The position numbers and the translations under genes are program-made. A stretch of 64,000 nucleotides of DNA, taken from positions 4,960,001 through 5,024,000 of the forward strand of contig NZ_CP094526.1 in the NCBI RefSeq assembly GCF_029910095.1, read 5' to 3'. Positions 1 through 8,976 of the stretch are shown in pieces. The first letter of the stretch is position 1. Every line of letters begins with the position of its first letter. The notes under the pieces were generated by a model. It was given only the letters and a program-made list of their open reading frames with translations, had not been told where the DNA came from and did not search any database. Source of the DNA: Bradyrhizobium sp. ISRA464. Its GTDB lineage: Bacteria; Pseudomonadota; Alphaproteobacteria; Rhizobiales; Xanthobacteraceae.

Positions 1-261
1 TTTCAGCGTGACGACGATGATCAGCGCCCACAGGATCAGCGAGATCACGCCGAGCACGGCGTGGGCGGTCACGCCCGCTTCACCGCCGCTCGCAGCGACG
101 ACGGCCTCGCGCAGCGCGTATAGCGGGCTGGTGCCGATGTCGCCATAGACGACACCGATGCTGCCGAGCATCAGGGCCTTGAAGCCCGCAGTGGAATGCG
201 CCTCGCCATGCCCATTGGCCGCGGGCGTTTCCGCCGCGGTGATCGCGCTCTCGAATGACAT
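1..261 (-). CDS. kup: Kup family potassium uptake protein, N-terminal part, cut by the window edge
   Basis: The frame runs from an ATG at 261 to base 1 without a stop, giving the first 87 residues of a Kup/HAK/KT protein. These are a variable 25-residue head, then [23 protein letters not shown], the conserved first membrane segment of the family, and the start of the second segment ([16 protein letters not shown]). Kup proteins are inner-membrane potassium/proton symporters of about 630 residues, so roughly six sevenths lie beyond the edge. The next gene downstream on the same strand is a second, complete kup whose N-terminus is closely similar, so the two look like a tandem duplication. The identification is secure; the completeness of the gene cannot be judged here. 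Confidence 0.9.
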   Translation of the reverse strand, partial: MSFESAITAAETPAANGHGEAHSTAGFKALMLGSIGVVYGDIGTSPLYALREAVVAASGGEAGVTAHAVLGVISLILWALIIVVTLK

Positions 262-414
262 GGGAAGCTGTGCCTCTATCTTTTACCGCACCGCACAATA
301 CAAGGCGGGGGCTATACTCCCGGCCGGAATGCATAGGTTAGCGCGCATTCAGGCCCCAGCCATGCATCTCATGCATGGGTCGGTGCGCGTACATTTCCGA
401 TTCCTTTAGCCGCA

Positions 415-2313
415 TCAGATAGTTACCTGAGTACCGACTTCAACGACCCGCCCGGTCGGGATCTGAAAATAGTCGATGGCATCGTTGGCCGACCGGCTCA
501 TCGCGATGAAAAGGTGATCCTGCCATTGCGGCATGCCGGACTGTGCAGCCGGCTTCAACGACCGGCGCGAGACGAAGAATGACGTCGCCATGATGTCGAA
601 CTGCCAGCCGAGCTTGCGCGCGATCGCCAGCGCCTTCGGCACATTCGGCGATTCCATGTAACCGAAGCGCAGCCGCACGGTGGAGAACTTGTCGCTGATC
701 TTCGCCATGTGCACGCGCTCGGAGAGATCGACGCGCGGCGTCGGCGCAGTCTCGATGGTCAGGACCACGTTGTGCTCATGCAGCACCTTATTGTGCTTGA
801 GATTATGCAACAGCGCGGTCGGCACGAAGTTTGGATCACTGGTGAGGAACACCGCAGTGCCCTTCACGATGTGCGGCGGCCGCTTCTCCAGGCTTTGGAT
901 CAGATCGCGCAGCGGCACCTCAGTGCGGCGGGTCTTCGCAACCAGGATCGCAGCGCCGCGCAGCCAGGTCCAGATCATGATCGCCACGGTCGCGCCGAAC
1001 AGCAGCGGCACCCAGGCACCCTCGAGCAGCTTCAAGAGATTGGCGCTGAAGAAGGTCATGTCGACGATCACGAACGGCAGGATCACGACCGCCGCCGACG
1101 CCACACGCCAGTTCCACAATTTCCAGATCACGATGAAGCCCATGATGCCGTCGGCGACCATGGTCGTGGACACCGCGATGCCGTAAGCCGAGGCGAGCCC
1201 ACTCGAGGTGCGGAACAGCAGCACCAGCAGCAGCACGCCGACCAGCAGCAGCCGGTTGACGCGCGGCAGATAGATCTGGCCGGCATGGGTCTCCGAGGTG
1301 TAGCGGACCTCGAAGCGCGGCAGCAGCCCGAGCTGCACCGCCTGGCTGATCAGCGAATAGGCGCCGGTGATGACGGCCTGGCTTGCGATCACGGTCGCAA
1401 CCGTTGCCAGCACCACGAGCGGCAGCAGCAGCACATCCGGAACCATGCGGTAAAACGAGTTCTCGATCGCCGCCGGATCGGACAGCACCAGCGCGCCCTG
1501 CCCGAAATAGTTCAGCAGCAGCGCCGGCAACACGAAGAACAGCCAACCGGACTGGATCGGCTTACGTCCGAAATGCCCGAGATCGGCATACAGCGCCTCG
1601 CCGCCGGTCACCGCAAGGAACACCGCGCCCAGCGTCACCAGGCCGATGGTGCCGTGGGTCAGCATGAACTGGACCGCGTAATACGGATTGATCGCCGCCA
1701 GCACCGACGGATTGTCGGAGATATGCGCGAGCCCCATCGCCGCCAGCGTGGCGAACCACACCACCATCACCGGCCCGAAGGCCGAGGCGACCCGCGCGGT
1801 GCCGCTGCTCTGCACCGAGAACAGCAGGACGAGAATCAGGATCGTCAGCGGCACCACATAGTGCTCGAGATGCGGGGTGGCGAGCTTGAGGCCTTCGACC
1901 GCCGACAGCACCGAGATCGCCGGCGTGATCATGGAATCGCCGATGAACATCGAGGCGCCGATCACGCCGAGCACCAGCAGCGGCCAGCTGCGGCGTCCGA
2001 TCGCGCGCTGGCCGAGCGCCATCAAGGACAATGTGCCGCCCTCGCCATTGTTGTCGGCGCGCAGCAGCAGCAGCACGTATTTCGCGGTGACGACGGTGAA
2101 CAGCGCCCACAGGATCAGGCTGAGCACGCCGAGCACCATGATGCGGGTGACCGGCTGGCCGTGCGCGGCGCCGCCGACCGCCTCGCGGAATGCGTAGAGC
2201 GGCGAAGTTCCGATATCGCCGAACACCACGCCGATGCTGCCCAACGTCAGGGCCCAGAAGCCCGAGGTGGCTTGCCCCTCCTGGGCCTCGGTAGATGAGA
2301 CGCTAACAGCCAT
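415..2313 (-). CDS. kup: Kup family potassium uptake transporter
   Basis: A complete Kup protein of 632 residues, a low-affinity potassium/proton symporter of the inner membrane. The N-terminal core has the family segment [19 protein letters not shown] and about twelve hydrophobic helices up to about residue 450, including the stretch [18 protein letters not shown] cytoplasmic C-terminal domain of about 180 residues follows. I chose the ATG at 2313 (MAVSVSSTE); an in-frame TTG at 2382 would add 23 polar residues with no family similarity. It lies on the same strand as the partial kup at 1-261, 153 bp away, so the pair is probably a tandem duplication. The C-terminus ends in GTQVTI, as is usual for rhizobial Kup proteins. 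Confidence 0.95.
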   Translation of the reverse strand: MAVSVSSTEAQEGQATSGFWALTLGSIGVVFGDIGTSPLYAFREAVGGAAHGQPVTRIMVLGVLSLILWALFTVVTAKYVLLLLRADNNGEGGTLSLMALGQRAIGRRSWPLLVLGVIGASMFIGDSMITPAISVLSAVEGLKLATPHLEHYVVPLTILILVLLFSVQSSGTARVASAFGPVMVVWFATLAAMGLAHISDNPSVLAAINPYYAVQFMLTHGTIGLVTLGAVFLAVTGGEALYADLGHFGRKPIQSGWLFFVLPALLLNYFGQGALVLSDPAAIENSFYRMVPDVLLLPLVVLATVATVIASQAVITGAYSLISQAVQLGLLPRFEVRYTSETHAGQIYLPRVNRLLLVGVLLLVLLFRTSSGLASAYGIAVSTTMVADGIMGFIVIWKLWNWRVASAAVVILPFVIVDMTFFSANLLKLLEGAWVPLLFGATVAIMIWTWLRGAAILVAKTRRTEVPLRDLIQSLEKRPPHIVKGTAVFLTSDPNFVPTALLHNLKHNKVLHEHNVVLTIETAPTPRVDLSERVHMAKISDKFSTVRLRFGYMESPNVPKALAIARKLGWQFDIMATSFFVSRRSLKPAAQSGMPQWQDHLFIAMSRSANDAIDYFQIPTGRVVEVGTQVTI

Positions 2314-2425
2314 GACGAGTTGGAACGCTCGATCGGTTGATTTGATCCGCGCGGCTATCGACGCTTCGGCCGTGCGTGTCAACCGAGCAACACGGCCAGA
2401 TCGACGGTAACATGGTAACTAGAGC

Positions 2426-3256
2426 TTAAGGCTTCAAGTCCGGCGGCAATGGCGGATTTTCGCGCATCAACGTGATGGTCACGCGACGGTTCGCGGGAAG
2501 CGTCGGATCGTCAGGAAACAGCGGCTCGCCGTCGGCCTTGCCCGACACCGCGAAGATATGGGACGGCGGCAAGCCTTCCCGCTCCAGGATCTGGCGCACC
2601 ACATTGGCGCGGTCCGCGGACAGGTCGAAAGCGTCGTAGTCGCTGCGCGCCGGCACGAAGCCTGCGGCAGTATGTCCTACGATTGCGATCCGGAGCGGCG
2701 TCGCCTTCAGCGGCGCGGCGAGCTTCTGGATCAGCCAGCGGGTGCGGTCATACGGCTCCTTGGAGCCGTCGGCGAACATCGAGCGGCCGTCCTGGTCGAC
2801 GATCTCGAGGTTGAGGCCCTCCTTGGTCTCCTCGAACATGATGTTCTTGGAGATCTCGGTCAGCTCCGGCATGTCCTGCAGCGCCTGCCTGAGCGAGGCG
2901 GAGGCCAGCGCGAACTCGCGGTCGATCTTCAGCCGCGCGCCGTTGAGCTGACTGCGCTCCTTCTCGTCCGGCGTCGGATTGGCTGAGGATTCATCCGGCG
3001 AGATGTGGTCGACATTCTTCAGCCTCGGCCGCGTCGGCAGGCCGTCGGATTCGACGATGCCGGAATAGCGTACATTGGTCTGCACGCCGAAGGCGTCGCG
3101 CATTGAGCCGGCGACGATCTTCAGCTTGTTGTTGTCCATGGTGGAGAAAGCGACGAGCATCACAAAGAAGCTCATCATCAGTCCCATCAGGTCGGCGAAC
3201 GTCACGAACCAGCCGTGACCTCCGCTATGGGCGTCGCCGCGCTTCTTCTTGGCCAT
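2426..3256 (-). CDS. motB: MotB/PomB-type flagellar stator protein with OmpA-like domain
   Basis: 276 residues. After a short basic tail there is one membrane helix starting FVTFADLMGLMMSFFVML; Asp22 in FADLM is the ion-carrying residue of MotB/PomB stators, and the TFADLM context is closer to PomB than to E. coli MotB. A linker of about 100 residues leads to a C-terminal OmpA/MotB peptidoglycan-binding domain (about 150-265) ending with the typical NRRVTITL. MotB and MotA form the ion channel that drives flagellar rotation and anchor it to the wall. The motA-type gene lies 32 bp upstream, so the two are one transcription unit. No other flagellar gene is present, so this may be an additional stator set; the coupling ion cannot be decided from sequence. 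Confidence 0.88.
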   Translation of the reverse strand: MAKKKRGDAHSGGHGWFVTFADLMGLMMSFFVMLVAFSTMDNNKLKIVAGSMRDAFGVQTNVRYSGIVESDGLPTRPRLKNVDHISPDESSANPTPDEKERSQLNGARLKIDREFALASASLRQALQDMPELTEISKNIMFEETKEGLNLEIVDQDGRSMFADGSKEPYDRTRWLIQKLAAPLKATPLRIAIVGHTAAGFVPARSDYDAFDLSADRANVVRQILEREGLPPSHIFAVSGKADGEPLFPDDPTLPANRRVTITLMRENPPLPPDLKP

Positions 3257-3288
3257 CGCTGCTTTCCCGAGAGCGCCGGTCCGGGCCG

Positions 3289-4062
3289 TCAGGCCGGAAC
3301 GGGCTCACCCTCCTCCTGGCGATGCTTCTCCGGCAGATAGGCCAGCAGCATTTCGCGGACCAGCGCCGGGCTCTTGGAGTCGCGGATCATCAGGATGCCG
3401 TCGATGATCAGCGTGCGGTTGGTCTCCTCGTCGAGCAGCTTGCCGTGCAGCTTGTCGGCGATTGGCAGGCAGAACAGGTTGGCGACCAATGCGCCGTACA
3501 GGGTCGCGAGCAGCGCGGTCGCCATGAACGGACCGAGCTTGGAGGGGTCGGTCATGTTGGCGAACATCTGCACCATGCCGATCAGGGTGCCGATCATGCC
3601 GAACGCCGGCGCGCAGTCGCCGATTGCGCGGTAGATCTTGCTGCCCTCGTCGAGGTGCATCAGGAAATTGTCGCGGTCGCGCTCCATGTTGTCGCGGATG
3701 AACTCGAGGTCGTAACCGTCAGCGACGTAACGGATTCCCTTGGCGAGGAACGGCTCGTCGGTCTCCACCTTTTCGAGCCCGACCGGGCCCTGCTTGCGGG
3801 CGATCTCGGCGATGCGGGCGAGCTCATCGACGAGGTCGCGGGCCGACAGCCGGCTCATGGTGAAGGCGTATTTCGCACCGAGCGGCAGGCCATGCAGCAT
3901 CACGCCGAGCGGAAAGCGGATCATCGTCGCCGAGATCGACCCGCCGAAGATGATGATGATCGCGTGCTCGGAGATGAACATATGCAGGTCGCCGCCCATG
4001 AACATCATGACCGAAATGACAATCGTGCCAGCCAACAGCCCGGCGCCTGTCATGATATCCAT
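3289..4062 (-). CDS. motA: MotA/PomA-type stator protein
   Basis: 257 residues with the MotA/TolQ/ExbB layout: two N-terminal membrane helices (about 5-25 and 33-55), a long cytoplasmic loop, and two C-terminal helices in the segment GDCAPAFGMIGTLIGMVQMF and LLATLYGALVANLFCLPIA, where the channel is formed with MotB. I chose the ATG at 4062 because GGAG lies six bases upstream; a TTG at 4074 would add four residues but has no visible ribosome site. It is followed 32 bp later by motB in the same direction. The length and the PomA-like pattern (GTLIGMVQM) fit short MotA proteins of about 255 residues rather than the 295-residue enterobacterial type. Confidence 0.9.
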   Translation of the reverse strand: MDIMTGAGLLAGTIVISVMMFMGGDLHMFISEHAIIIIFGGSISATMIRFPLGVMLHGLPLGAKYAFTMSRLSARDLVDELARIAEIARKQGPVGLEKVETDEPFLAKGIRYVADGYDLEFIRDNMERDRDNFLMHLDEGSKIYRAIGDCAPAFGMIGTLIGMVQMFANMTDPSKLGPFMATALLATLYGALVANLFCLPIADKLHGKLLDEETNRTLIIDGILMIRDSKSPALVREMLLAYLPEKHRQEEGEPVPA

Positions 4063-4340
4063 GAGGAACTCCAACGCGAACGCGACCCCCGCCTGTCCTG
4101 GGCGGTGCGCAGCCCAGGGCGGGCCACGTGGCAGAACCCTAACGTTAATGCGATTAAGGACGCGTTACCGAATTTGGTAGGGATAACAACGGGTAAACAC
4201 CTCTCTCCGGAGGATGTCGTTGAAGATGCTGGCTTTCCACTACGACCGCCGCTGCGGCACTCAGAAAGGCCCTCCCCGTAGAACAACGGACATGAGATAG
4301 CTTTTCGCCTGTGAGCAAACGAACCAGCGAGAAGGACAAG

Positions 4341-5318
4341 ATGAAGGCCGTCGTTGTCGAGCAATATGCGCCCATCGATCAGATCGGGCTGAAGGAGGTC
4401 GTTACGCCCGAGGCCGGGCCGGGCCAGCTCCGTGTCCGGGTGCAGGCCGCGAGCATCGGCTTCGTTGATGGACTGAAGGTCGAGGGCCGCTACCAGACCA
4501 AGGATCCCCTGCCGTTCACCCCCGGCGCGGAGTTCGCCGGTGTGGTCGATGCCGTCGCCAACGACGTCACCGGCTTCACGCCGGGCATGCGGGTGATGGG
4601 CGCGGCGCGCTCGGGCGCATTGGCCGAGCATATCGTCGTACCGGCCACAGCGGTCGAGATCATGCCCGACGGGCTGTCGATGGAGGCCGGCGCCGCCTTC
4701 CGCACCAACTACCTCACCGCGCTCTATGCGCTCGGCGAGCGCGGCTCGCTCCGCGCCGGCGAGCAACTGCTTGTCCTCGGCGCCGCCGGCGGCACCGGGA
4801 TTGCCGCGATCCAGATCGGCAAGCTGCTCGGCGCGCGCGTCATCGCCGCGGCCTCGACCGAGGAGAAGCGCAACTTCGCCGCAAGCTTCGGCGCCGATGC
4901 GGTGATCGACTACACCAGGCCGGACTGGCGCGACGCGCTGAAGGAAGCGACCGGTGGTCACGGCGCCGACGTGATCTTCGATCCGGTCGGCGGCGAGGTG
5001 TCGGTGCAGGCCTTCCGCTCGATCGCCTGGAACGGCCGTCATCTCGTGATCGGCTTTGCCGCAGGCCACATCCCGGCACTGCCCTTCAACCTGCCGCTCC
5101 TGAAGGGCGGCCTCCTGATCGGCGTCGACGCTGCCCAGATCGCCCGCCGCGAGCCGGACGCGCAGGCGCGCGTGATGACGCAATTGTCGGCCTGGCTGAA
5201 CAATGGACAACTGACGCCGGTGGTCGGCAAGGTGTTCGCTTTCGACGACTTCCGTGCTGCGTTCAAGACCATGCAGACCCGCGCGGCCCTGGGGAAGATG
5301 GTGGTGAAGATCGGATAG
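4341..5318 (+). CDS. zinc-independent MDR-family NADPH:quinone oxidoreductase
   Basis: 325 residues of the medium-chain dehydrogenase/reductase superfamily. The N-terminal GroES-like domain (MKAVVVEQYAP, GAEFAGVV) is followed by a Rossmann domain with the nucleotide motif LGAAGGTGIAAIQIGKLLGA at about 145-165 and the quinone-reductase signature around DVIFDPVGGEV. The structural and catalytic zinc cysteines of alcohol dehydrogenases are absent, which puts it with NADPH-dependent quinone or enoyl reductases. The start at 4341 is preferred because GAGAAGG lies just upstream; an earlier in-frame start at 4311 lacks one. It stands alone and diverges from motA; the substrate is unknown. A repeat mosaic begins right after it. 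Confidence 0.88.
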   Translation: MKAVVVEQYAPIDQIGLKEVVTPEAGPGQLRVRVQAASIGFVDGLKVEGRYQTKDPLPFTPGAEFAGVVDAVANDVTGFTPGMRVMGAARSGALAEHIVVPATAVEIMPDGLSMEAGAAFRTNYLTALYALGERGSLRAGEQLLVLGAAGGTGIAAIQIGKLLGARVIAAASTEEKRNFAASFGADAVIDYTRPDWRDALKEATGGHGADVIFDPVGGEVSVQAFRSIAWNGRHLVIGFAAGHIPALPFNLPLLKGGLLIGVDAAQIARREPDAQARVMTQLSAWLNNGQLTPVVGKVFAFDDFRAAFKTMQTRAALGKMVVKIG

Positions 5319-5350
5319 CGAGAGAAGCACTGCGGTCGCCTCACCTTCGC

Positions 5351-5536
5351 CGTCGTCCCGGCGAAGGCGGGGACCCATACGCAGAGGCCGGTGTTGTGAA
5401 CGGGACTCGTTGTTTGTCGTCCTGGCCAAAGCCAGGACCATAACAACCGCATTTGGTGATGAACGCGACCTTGGCCCCAGCGTCGCGCGACAACTGACAT
5501 TTGGGGTAATGGGTCCTCGCTTTGCGCCAGGACGAC
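5351..5536. repeat. imperfect inverted repeat, CGTCGTCC-type intergenic element
   Basis: A left arm at 5351-5377 (CGTCGTCCCGGCGAAGGC, then GGGGACCCA) is nearly the reverse complement of 5508-5536 (ATGGGTCC, then CGCCAGGACGAC). The interior carries a shorter internal palindrome around GTCCTGGCCAAAGCCAGGAC at about 5419-5438. No credible gene lies here. It is the first of three different repeat elements placed head to tail between 5319 and 6161. Confidence 0.6.
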
Positions 5537-5569
5537 AGCGAGGGTGTGGCGCGGTCCAATATCACGCTC

Positions 5570-5662
5570 CGTCATTGCGAGGAGCGAAGCGACGAAGCAA
5601 TCCATCGTCCCGCGTATGCTCCACAATGGATTGCTTCGCTCCGCTCGCAATTGTCAATGACG
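5570..5662. repeat. palindromic repeat, family with GCGAAGCAATCCAT arms (copy 1)
   Basis: The left half (CGTCATTGCGAGGAGCGAAG, then CGACGAAGCAATCCAT) is an inverted copy of the right half (ATGGATTGCTTCGCTCCGCT, then CGCAATTGTCAATGACG). A second copy with the same arms is at 28728-28813. It looks like a REP-type intergenic palindrome able to form a long hairpin; it could act as a transcription barrier, but that is inference. Confidence 0.75.
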
Positions 5663-5697
5663 TGGTTGGCCCTGCGGTTCAATTGCTAGGCAGCTTC

Positions 5698-6161
5698 GAG
5701 GACGCAAGTTCGCCTTCTCGCGACATGATTTGTCCGAGTTTTGCGCTTCGTTCCGCCCTCTCTTGATCAGAGGGCGCAGGGAAAGCCGGGTGCCGATCGC
5801 ACCCATGGGTCCCGAGCAAATGGAAAGCTCGGGAGGTAGGACCACAGGTGAAACCGGAACGATCCCGGCTTTCCCTGCGCGATGGGTTACGGCTTATACG
5901 TGCTCTCCCCGGCGAGACTGGGCTTTGTTGTCACCGTCATCAGCGAGAGAACTCGTCTCTTGCTGATGAGACACCTGCCACTAGGGCGTCAGGCCTGCAC
6001 GACTTCACCGTCCGCCTCATACGCACTCGTCAGTTGCGCACTCGGCGTCCACCGCATCTCGACCCAACACTCGTGACGATCGCGAAGCGCCCCTCAAGCG
6101 GGTGAGACGGGTCGGATCATACGCTGAGTTGCACTTCTGATAAACAGAAAAATTTCTTGCG
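5698..6161. repeat. long structured intergenic element, copy 1
   Basis: An element of about 460 bp that recurs at 39889-40350 in the same orientation. The core from 5774 to 6000 aligns to 39966-40192 without gaps and with about seven substitutions counted by eye. It holds a 17-nt stem (5774-5790 with 5864-5880, GCGCAGGGAAAGCCGGG and its exact complement). Inside are the hairpins GGGTGC/GCACCC (5788-5804, sharing three bases with the outer stem) and CCCGAGC/GCTCGGG (5811-5833). Downstream is a 13-bp hairpin at 5938-5968 starting CATCAGCGAGAGA. Short open frames exist on both strands but none has a ribosome site or recognisable domain, so I treat it as non-coding. It may be a mobile miniature element or a structured RNA. 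Confidence 0.8.
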
Positions 6162-6400
6162 CGAGCACTGGACAGCGGAGAAAATCTGTGAAGCAACACT
6201 GAGTTGCCCAACCGGCACGTCTCGCGCGCGAGTCATCGGGCTGCATGGACATCGGTCTCCAGGAGGGAGGTTCTCCGTGGCGAAGAGTGTCCGCATCCAG
6301 ATCGAGTTTGAAGAAGCGGACGAAACCCCGGCACTCGACGCAGTCGAAACCCGACGCTCCGTCACTTGCCGTCGGCACGTTGCATGAGATGCAGTTCATG
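6094..6400 (-). CDS. possible small zinc-ribbon-like protein, uncertain
   Basis: An ATG at 6400 opens 102 codons on the minus strand. The N-terminal part has two CxxC pairs, C3-I-S-C6 and C20-V-E-C23, separated by 13 residues, the spacing of a small zinc ribbon, followed by a basic and hydrophobic stretch (GFVRFFKLDLD). The C-terminal third runs into the repeated element that ends near 6161, so the original stop may have been replaced when the element arrived. There is no clear ribosome site and no neighbour in the same direction. I do not recognise a family with certainty; it could be a spurious frame. Confidence 0.25.
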
Positions 6401-6533
6401 TGTCGTGAGATGCAACAGCGCACCCCCAAAATTCCGGACCATGCATCATCTCGGCTTAGGAACCGACTGAATTTGCTGGAGTTGGTGGACGCAGGTGACA
6501 AGACCATTAAACAAAAAGGGGCGATCTCCGCGA

Positions 6534-8489
6534 ATGAATCCAGGCATGGTAAACATTACGGACGGTCAACGGCTGCAGCTGCTGATCGACGCCATAGTTG
6601 ACTACGCGATTTATTTCGTTGAGCCTGATGGCACGGTCGCGAGCTGGAATTCCGGGGCGGCTCGACTGAAGGGATATAGCGCCGGCGAGATCATCGGGCG
6701 GTCTTTCTCACTTTTCTACACGCCTGAGGATCAGGCCGCCGGACTGCCGCAGAAGGCGTTGGCGACCGCCACCGAGCAAGGACGCTTTACCTCGGAAGGA
6801 TGGCGCGTCCGCAAGGACGGAAGCCGTTTCTGGGCTATCGCGGTGATCGAGGCCGTGAGGGATCGCGACGGGTCGCTGATCGGATTTGCCAAGGTCACGC
6901 GCGACGTCACAGAGCGTCAGGAAGCCACCCAAGCTCTCCTGGAAAGCGAACAGCGCTATCGCCGGCTGATCGAAGCGGTCGTTGACTATGCCATTTTCCA
7001 GCTCGATGCCACGGGCGCCATCGTCACCTGGAACCCCGGCGCCGAGCGGATCAAGGGCTACGCGCCTGAAGAGATCATCGGCCAGCATTTCTCGCGCTTC
7101 TATACCGATGAGGATCGCGCCGCCGGAATCCCGCGCCGCGCGCTCGAAGAAGCCGCGCAAAACGGTCGGTTTGAATCCGAGGGATGGCGTGTTCGGAAGG
7201 ACGGCTCAAGATTTTGGGCATCCGTTGTCATCGACAGGATCGTTGATGAAAGCGGCGCGCTGGTCGGATTTGCCAAGGTCACCCGCGACATAAGCGAGCG
7301 ACGTGAAGCTCAGGAGGCGCTGGCCAAGGTCCAGGACCAATTGCTTGCCTCGCAAAAGCTCGAAGCGGTCGGACAGTTGAGCGGCGGCATCGCGCACGAT
7401 TTCAACAATCTGCTGATGATCGTCCTGGGCAACCTTGAAACGATCGAGCGCCACGGCAGGCAGCTTGCCGACAATGCGGCCTTTCAACGTGCGCTGTCCT
7501 ATGCCAAGCGCGGCGCCCAGCGCGCCGCGGGCTTGACCAGCCGCCTGCTCGCCTTCTCGCGACGCCAGGCCCTCGACCCCAAACCGATCGATCTGAACAA
7601 TTTTCTCAACGGACTGCAGGACTTTCTGCAGCGGACGCTCGGCGAGCGGATCGAGGTCCATGCCATCGGCAGCGCCGGGCTCTGGCAGATCGAGGTGGAC
7701 CCCAACCACCTGGAGTCCGTCATCGTCAATCTCGCCATCAACGCGCGCGACGCGATGCCGGACGGCGGCAAGCTTACGCTCGAGGCGGCGAACATATCCG
7801 CGGATCACGATTATAGCGCGCGAAATCCGGAGCTCAGCCCGGGCCAGTACGTGGTGGTCGGCGTGACGGACACCGGCGTCGGGATGAGCGCCGACACGCT
7901 GAGCCATGCCTTCGAGCCATTCTTCACCACCAAGGAAGCCGGACAGGGTACCGGCCTCGGCCTGAGCCAGTTGTATGGTTTCGTGAAGCAGTCCGGCGGT
8001 CACACGAAGATCTACAGCGAGGTCGGTCAGGGCACCAGCATCAAGATGTACTTCCCGCGCTACTGCGGCGCGGCCGCCAGGAAAGAGAGCGATGAGCCCT
8101 TCACTGAAGTGGCGTCGAACAGAGCTGAAACGATCCTGGTCGTTGAAGATGACGAGAGTCTTCGCATCTACATCGGCGACCTGCTGCGCGAGCTGAACTA
8201 CCGCGTATTGACGGCATCGAATGCGCAAACAGCCCTGAAGATCCTGCTGGAACGGCGGCATATCGACCTCGTCCTCACCGATGTAGTCATGCCGGGCATG
8301 AACGGACGTGAATTCGGAAAGCGCGCAGCCGAGATGCGGCCCGGACTGAAGATCCTCTACATGACCGGCTACTCCCGCAACGCGATCATGCACCATGGCA
8401 GGTTAGACCGGGGCGTGGAGCTGCTGGAGAAGCCGGTGTCGCAAGCCAAGCTCGCGCTGCGGGTTCGGGAAATGCTCGACCGCCGCTAA
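6534..8489 (+). CDS. hybrid sensor histidine kinase, PAS-PAS-HisKA-HATPase-REC
   Basis: 651 residues, with no membrane helix and therefore cytoplasmic. Two PAS domains (about 10-125 and 130-250) are very alike: both have VDYAI, GxxxxWNxGAxRxKGY, EGWRVRKDGSRFWA and LxGFAKVTRDxxER, which points to an internal tandem duplication. A HisKA domain follows with phosphoacceptor His288 in GGIAHDFNNLL, then a HATPase domain (NLAINARDAMPDGG, DTGVGM, GTGLGL), then a receiver domain with Asp583 in LTDVVMPGMNG and Lys in LEKPV. The HDFNN form of the H-box is typical of HWE-unrelated, NtrB-like hybrid kinases in rhizobia. The ATG at 6534 has AAGGGG upstream; a GTG at 6495 is also possible. The ligand is unknown; no partner regulator is adjacent. 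Confidence 0.92.
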   Translation: MNPGMVNITDGQRLQLLIDAIVDYAIYFVEPDGTVASWNSGAARLKGYSAGEIIGRSFSLFYTPEDQAAGLPQKALATATEQGRFTSEGWRVRKDGSRFWAIAVIEAVRDRDGSLIGFAKVTRDVTERQEATQALLESEQRYRRLIEAVVDYAIFQLDATGAIVTWNPGAERIKGYAPEEIIGQHFSRFYTDEDRAAGIPRRALEEAAQNGRFESEGWRVRKDGSRFWASVVIDRIVDESGALVGFAKVTRDISERREAQEALAKVQDQLLASQKLEAVGQLSGGIAHDFNNLLMIVLGNLETIERHGRQLADNAAFQRALSYAKRGAQRAAGLTSRLLAFSRRQALDPKPIDLNNFLNGLQDFLQRTLGERIEVHAIGSAGLWQIEVDPNHLESVIVNLAINARDAMPDGGKLTLEAANISADHDYSARNPELSPGQYVVVGVTDTGVGMSADTLSHAFEPFFTTKEAGQGTGLGLSQLYGFVKQSGGHTKIYSEVGQGTSIKMYFPRYCGAAARKESDEPFTEVASNRAETILVVEDDESLRIYIGDLLRELNYRVLTASNAQTALKILLERRHIDLVLTDVVMPGMNGREFGKRAAEMRPGLKILYMTGYSRNAIMHHGRLDRGVELLEKPVSQAKLALRVREMLDRR

Positions 8490-8976
8490 CACGGGCCGCG
8501 ACGGGCTGCGGATGTCGTTTTTCGGCTGGTCTCAACCGCTGCAGCACAAGGATGCCGCTGTTTCTGCGGTTGGAGCGCGACCAGTGATCGCCTGACGAAC
8601 CGAAGCGACCAAGGCGCCTCCCGTACCGATGCGGCGAGCCGTGGCGCAGCGCCTGCATGTGTCCGAGCCTGGAGGCTCCGGATACCTGGCATTATGATAT
8701 GTTATTCGCTCAGGCGTACGCCGCACGGCAAATTCATCGCACCAAGCGGCGGCACTCGCACGGCGGTTGCATTTGATGGAACCAACGATGCGCGGATGCA
8801 TTGTCGTTGACGCGGCGGTTGAGAAACCGACGGTGAACTCTGCGTCATCCGGGCTGGGGAGCCACGAGGTGTCCGGCAGGTCCATTCATCCACACTCAAG
8901 GCCTGTTCGTCTTGGCACAAACTGCATATTCAGTATCGGACAAATCAGCCCTGCGGTCGCCCTCGGGGGCGAAACA
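8490..8976. other. gene-poor stretch
   Basis: About 490 bp between the hybrid kinase and a 59-residue gene. Open frames here are short, overlap on both strands and have no ribosome site or domain. I see no repeat shared with other parts of the window. Confidence 0.5.

Noticed and set aside
709..2298. A 529-codon open frame opposite kup, and similar long frames opposite cysS (30893-32380), motA (3103-4281) and gor (42462-44069)
   Set aside because: They lie antisense to well-supported genes, are rich in Arg, His, Gln and Asp with no domain, and arise from the strong third-codon GC bias.
4145..4157. TTAA-tgcga-TTAA as a CtrA site between motA and the quinone reductase gene
   Set aside because: The spacer is 5 bases, not 7.
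5730..6105. Short open frames within the structured repeat
   Set aside because: Several frames on both strands are equally open, none has a ribosome site, and the matching frames in the second copy (39932-40381) differ in length and ends.
5570..6161. CRISPR-like repeats
   Set aside because: Repeats are few, palindromic, of different families and not regularly spaced.
8912..8926. Sigma-54-like promoter, TTGGCAC-aaac-TGCAT
   Set aside because: The GG and GC elements are 10 bases apart instead of 12, so the core spacing is wrong.
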